From: Actinomycetota bacterium
Lineage (GTDB): Bacteria; Actinomycetota; Actinomycetes; S36-B12
Direction of reading: 5' to 3'
NCBI GenBank assembly: GCA_016870425.1
Contig: VGBQ01000125.1
Location: forward strand, 1 to 7,814
DNA: 7,814 nt
Shown here: in pieces, positions 6,303 to 7,814 of the stretch
Layout of the letters: each line of letters opens with the position of its first letter
Position numbering within the stretch: the first letter of the stretch is position 1
The notes under the pieces: model-generated
Seen by the model: only the letters and a program-made list of their open reading frames with translations
What the model was told of the DNA's origin: nothing
Database searches by the model: none
Program-made: the position numbers and the translations under genes

Positions 6303-6578
6303 TCAGGACGCGAGGTAGCGCCTGAGGGCCTCGCGCATGATGGCGCTGGCCGTGGCGCCCTCGGACTCAACGCGTGCCTCGAGGTCGGAGTGCAGGTCCG
6401 GGTCGAGCCGGACCTGCACCACGCGTGAGGGACCGTCGCCGAGCGATGGGCGCCCGCGCCGGTAGACCACGGTGAGTTCGTGGTCTTCGTAGCCCGCCTC
6501 GGCCTCCTCCGCCCAGGCATCCAATTGCTCCTCGGTCGGAATACCTGGGTACTTCCAGTTCTTGAGGTCAAACTCCAT
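6303..6578 (-). CDS. Ribbon-helix-helix antitoxin (BrnA/CopG-like)
   Basis: A 91-residue protein. The N-terminal half (about 1-45) is acidic, with KYPGIPTEEQLDAWAEEAEAGYED, and is the likely toxin-binding part. The C-terminal half, RRGRPSLGDGPSRVVQVRLDPDLHSDLEARVESEGATASAIMREALRRYL in outline, reads as a ribbon-helix-helix DNA-binding domain: a beta strand (VVQVRLD, 53-59), then two helices. A C-terminal RHH domain after a linker is also the arrangement known for BrnA antitoxins. The start is ATG at 6578, 3 bases after the toxin stop, so the two genes are coupled with the toxin first. It is expected to neutralise the toxin and repress its own promoter. The leuB start lies 31 bases beyond its stop. 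Confidence 0.82.
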   Translation of the reverse strand: MEFDLKNWKYPGIPTEEQLDAWAEEAEAGYEDHELTVVYRRGRPSLGDGPSRVVQVRLDPDLHSDLEARVESEGATASAIMREALRRYLAS

Positions 6579-6581
6579 GTG

Positions 6582-6854
6582 TCATCCCCGGTCGAAGTAC
6601 ATGAGGAACTTCCGTCGCATCGGCATGGCATGAATGACAACCTGGGCGCCCACCGACCTAGCCACGGTCACCACTTCCAGGAGACGCCCGGCGGTGTCTG
6701 GGCCGAGGTGCATCGCACGGCCCTCATAGCCCTTGCCCACGGTCAGCACCACCATCGCCTGGCCGATCGCATGGCAGATGTCGTCGTCGGAGATCCCGTG
6801 CTTGCGCGCACTATCGCGGACAACGAACCAGCCATGACTCTTAATGTAGTACAT
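6582..6854 (-). CDS. BrnT-like toxin of a type II toxin-antitoxin pair
   Basis: A 90-residue protein with the layout of small RelE/BrnT-fold ribonuclease toxins: ARKHGISDDDICHA (16-29, matching the KHGxSxxxA helix), HLGPDTAGRLLEVVTVA (49-65, the GxDxxGRLLxVV strand pair) and VIHAMPMRRKFLMYF (73-87, the final IxxAxxxxxxE/KxxxY element). By family analogy it would cleave RNA or inhibit translation, but catalytic residues cannot be assigned confidently. The start ATG at 6854 sits within an AT-rich near-palindrome that is a good operator candidate. No Shine-Dalgarno is obvious. It lies 14 bases after the stop of the secreted-protein gene and 3 bases before the antitoxin. The toxin-first order also fits BrnTA. 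Bona fide toxicity is inferred, not seen. Confidence 0.75.
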   Translation of the reverse strand: MYYIKSHGWFVVRDSARKHGISDDDICHAIGQAMVVLTVGKGYEGRAMHLGPDTAGRLLEVVTVARSVGAQVVIHAMPMRRKFLMYFDRG

Positions 6855-6857
6855 AAA
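6841..6857. promoter_or_regulatory. Candidate operator over the toxin start codon
   Basis: The plus strand reads TTAATGTAGTACATAAA: ATGTA and TACAT form perfect 5-base half-sites around a single G, flanked by one mismatched pair and then TT/AA. It is strikingly AT-rich for this genome and covers the toxin ATG. It is a reasonable binding site for the ribbon-helix-helix antitoxin encoded downstream, allowing autorepression. Confidence 0.5.
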
Positions 6858-6868
6858 TCCCGACGGAT

Positions 6869-7456
6869 CTAGTCCACGATCTGGGTGCGGGTGAGTTCGC
6901 CGGTCGCTGCCAGCGTGTCGTCGCCGAGTGTCACGGTCGCGCGAATGGTCGCGATGCGCGCCACCGTGAGCACCTCACCCGCGGGGCCCTGGGTCAAGGT
7001 GGTGCGCTTCACGACATCACCGGACCGCTTGGCCCGCACCTCGACCACGACCATCGCGGGATGTTGTGCCACCACATTGCCGTTGACGACCCGGCGGACC
7101 GTAGCCGCCACCGTGGTGCGCTGGAGTGCCGCACTCGACAGGCCAGCAGCCACGCGGGTCACGCCGGGCACGCCCGAGGCCGGATCGATGACGATCTCGG
7201 TCGTCATGCAGCCGGTCATGTCGCAGGCGGTGCGCGATAACTGCATCTGGAGAGGCAGGGGACGCTGCGCACGCGCCACGCCTGTCGTGCGCATGCCGAA
7301 GGAGATCCGGCCCGCCCAGGCTCCTGTGACCTGCAGGGCGACATCGGTGCGCACCTCAGGCAGGTCGGGTCCCGGCTGGGCAGCCAGGACGGGGACGGGG
7401 GCGAGCACGGCCGCGGCCAGCGTGGCGGCGGCGAAAGCAAGGGTCGGCGTACGCAT
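6869..7456 (-). CDS. Small secreted protein of unknown function
   Basis: A 195-residue protein I do not recognise. It begins MRTPTLAFAAATLAAAVLAP, a signal peptide with a short positive N-region and a long Ala/Leu core, with a likely signal peptidase I cut after VLA near residue 25. The mature part is Val/Thr/Arg-rich with alternating hydrophobic residues, suggesting a mostly beta fold. It contains two cysteines five residues apart (CDMTGC, 78 and 83) that could form a disulfide after export. No membrane helix follows the signal, and no lipobox is evident. The start is ATG at 7456, because GGAGG stands 5 bases upstream; a TTG at 7468 is in frame but would overlap that ribosome-binding site. 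It diverges from leuA and is followed by the toxin gene after 14 bases. Confidence 0.75.
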   Translation of the reverse strand: MRTPTLAFAAATLAAAVLAPVPVLAAQPGPDLPEVRTDVALQVTGAWAGRISFGMRTTGVARAQRPLPLQMQLSRTACDMTGCMTTEIVIDPASGVPGVTRVAAGLSSAALQRTTVAATVRRVVNGNVVAQHPAMVVVEVRAKRSGDVVKRTTLTQGPAGEVLTVARIATIRATVTLGDDTLAATGELTRTQIVD

Positions 7457-7598
7457 GAGGACCTCCAAGGGAGCGGGAATCGGACCCGGCGGACGCTAGG
7501 CAGGGGCTCGGGTGCTCCGGCCACTTCGACCGGTGCCTGTGGATGCGGGCGCCTTGGCGGACCTGGGGACAGCGGGGATGCCCCACGAGCGGCCCCGG
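7457..7598. other. Divergent intergenic region between the secreted-protein gene and the leuA leader
   Basis: No further gene is seen. On the minus strand a TAGCGT hexamer (7493-7498) could be the -10 of the secreted-protein gene, but its -35 is not convincing. A tRNA T-arm-like stretch at 7469-7487 was judged accidental. Confidence 0.4.
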
Positions 7599-7607
7599 TG
7601 CTACCCT
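7599..7607 (+). promoter_or_regulatory. Extended -10 promoter of the leuA leader
   Basis: TG-C-TACCCT is an extended -10 element; the hexamer ends 7 bases before the leader-peptide ATG at 7615, so the transcript should begin at or just before the start codon. The -35 region (about 7579-7584, TGCCCC) is weak, as is common for extended -10 promoters. Confidence 0.55.
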
Positions 7608-7614
7608 CGTGGCG

Positions 7615-7659
7615 ATGTCCGCGCAGCGCCTCCTCCTTGGTCGCCGCGACGAGGCCTAG
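7615..7659 (+). CDS. Leucine leader peptide MSAQRLLLGRRDEA upstream of leuA
   Basis: A 14-codon frame from ATG at 7615 to TAG carries three consecutive leucine codons, CTC CTC CTT (7630-7638). An in-frame GTG two codons upstream is an alternative start. The last codons, from CGC through GAG, form the 5' arm of an 11-bp stem that closes downstream at 7689-7699. Leader peptides with Leu runs before actinobacterial leuA have been predicted by comparative genomics; this one is identified here only from its content and position. It would report charged tRNA-Leu by ribosome stalling. The Leu codons read CTCCTCCTT and are also complementary to the leuA ribosome-binding region. Leaderless translation is likely because no Shine-Dalgarno precedes it. 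Confidence 0.8.
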   Translation: MSAQRLLLGRRDEA

Positions 7660-7699
7660 GGGCTCCCACTAGGGGCCCACGCCGGCCCCCTCGTCGCGG
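7644..7699 (+). promoter_or_regulatory. Long-range stem of the leuA leader
   Basis: CCGCGACGAGG (7644-7654) and CCTCGTCGCGG (7689-7699) are perfectly complementary over 11 bases. The 34-base interior holds a second hairpin, GGGGCC/GGCCCC (7672-7677/7684-7689, sharing one base with the outer arm), and a direct repeat CTAGGGGC at 7656 and 7669. The 5' arm lies in the leader-peptide codons just after the Leu run, so a ribosome stalled there would keep the stem open. No T-run follows the stem, so it is not an intrinsic terminator. Confidence 0.7.
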
Positions 7700-7700
7700 A

Positions 7701-7745
7701 GTCCTTGCACGCCGGTCCCCGCCTCTCGACAGGAGACCTAAGGAC
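7701..7745 (+). promoter_or_regulatory. Hairpin that can cover the leuA ribosome-binding site
   Basis: GTCCTT (7701-7706) pairs with AAGGAC (7740-7745), and GGTC (7714-7717) with GACC (7735-7738), with TCTC/GAGA as an optional inner pairing. The 3' side holds both AGGAG (7731-7735) and AAGGA (7740-7744), the possible leuA Shine-Dalgarno sequences, and ends at the ATG. This suggests control of translation initiation rather than of termination. Stems are seen by eye; stability was not computed. Confidence 0.55.
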
Positions 7746-7814
7746 ATGAGCACCCACACCGACGATCAGCGCAATCCGCAGCAGCCCTCGCCCATGGCGT
7801 GGCAGCGCTACTCC
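7746..7814 (+). CDS. leuA: 2-isopropylmalate synthase, first 23 codons (runs off the right edge)
   Basis: The frame begins MSTHTDDQRNPQQPS and continues PMAWQRYS to the window end. The NPQxPSxMxxxRY pattern is the typical N-terminal opening of actinobacterial LeuA, ahead of its catalytic barrel. The enzyme condenses 3-methyl-2-oxobutanoate with acetyl-CoA, the committed step to leucine. AGGAG lies 10 bases and AAGGA 1 base before the ATG; the former has the better spacing. It is transcribed away from the leuB-ilvE-cimA genes. The Leu-codon leader immediately upstream independently supports the call. Only the non-catalytic N-terminus is visible, so the identification rests on this short match plus context. 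Confidence 0.82.
   Translation, partial: MSTHTDDQRNPQQPSPMAWQRYS

Noticed and set aside
6272..6640. N-terminal extension of leuB to 6640
   Set aside because: The extra residues are Arg/Ser/Pro-rich, overlap the antitoxin gene and precede the standard LeuB N-terminus, which begins at the ATG at 6271.
7469..7487. tRNA T-arm-like sequence on the minus strand (GGGTCCGATTCCCGCTCCC)
   Set aside because: The loop deviates from TTCRA, no matching acceptor strand or anticodon arm is found upstream, there is no CCA, and it overlaps the region just before a gene with its own ribosome-binding site. An old attachment-site remnant cannot be excluded but has no support.
1..7814. CRISPR arrays, insertion sequences, integrases, rRNA
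   Set aside because: No spaced repeats, transposase or integrase motifs, or rRNA-like sequence were seen on either strand.

Overview
The window is very GC-rich DNA with tightly packed genes, GTG and TTG starts, and -10-like TANNNT hexamers placed directly in front of start codons. Together with the gene families present, this points to an actinobacterium. No genus can be named safely from the sequence alone. Almost all genes lie on the minus strand; only the leuA leader and the first codons of leuA at the right end are on plus.

Layout, left to right: the N-terminal part of glutamyl-tRNA synthetase (gltX, cut by the window edge); an Sfp/EntD-like 4'-phosphopantetheinyl transferase; a fumarylacetoacetate hydrolase (FAH) family enzyme overlapping it by ATGA; citramalate synthase (cimA) preceded by a compact isoleucine attenuator; a small nucleotidyltransferase and its small overlapping partner; branched-chain aminotransferase (ilvE); 3-isopropylmalate dehydrogenase (leuB); a BrnT/BrnA-like toxin-antitoxin pair; a small secreted protein of unknown function; a divergent control region with a leucine leader peptide; and the start of 2-isopropylmalate synthase (leuA).

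The core is a branched-chain amino acid cluster. CimA makes citramalate from pyruvate and acetyl-CoA, giving a threonine-independent route to 2-oxobutyrate and isoleucine. LeuB acts in the leucine pathway and, by family knowledge, can also serve the citramalate route. LeuA commits to leucine, and IlvE does the final transamination. Two peptide-coding leaders match this division of labour: MLHACIIIT (three Ile codons) in front of cimA, followed by a pause hairpin and a strong intrinsic terminator; and MSAQRLLLGRRDEA (three Leu codons) in front of leuA, followed by an 11-bp stem and a hairpin that can cover the leuA ribosome-binding site, with no U-tract terminator.

Two small two-gene modules of toxin-antitoxin type sit inside the cluster, one between cimA and ilvE and one directly upstream of leuB. 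The most notable signals are the two leaders, the repeated leaderless-promoter geometry, a near-palindrome over the toxin start codon, and a cysteine replacing a usual metal-binding glutamate in the phosphopantetheinyl transferase.
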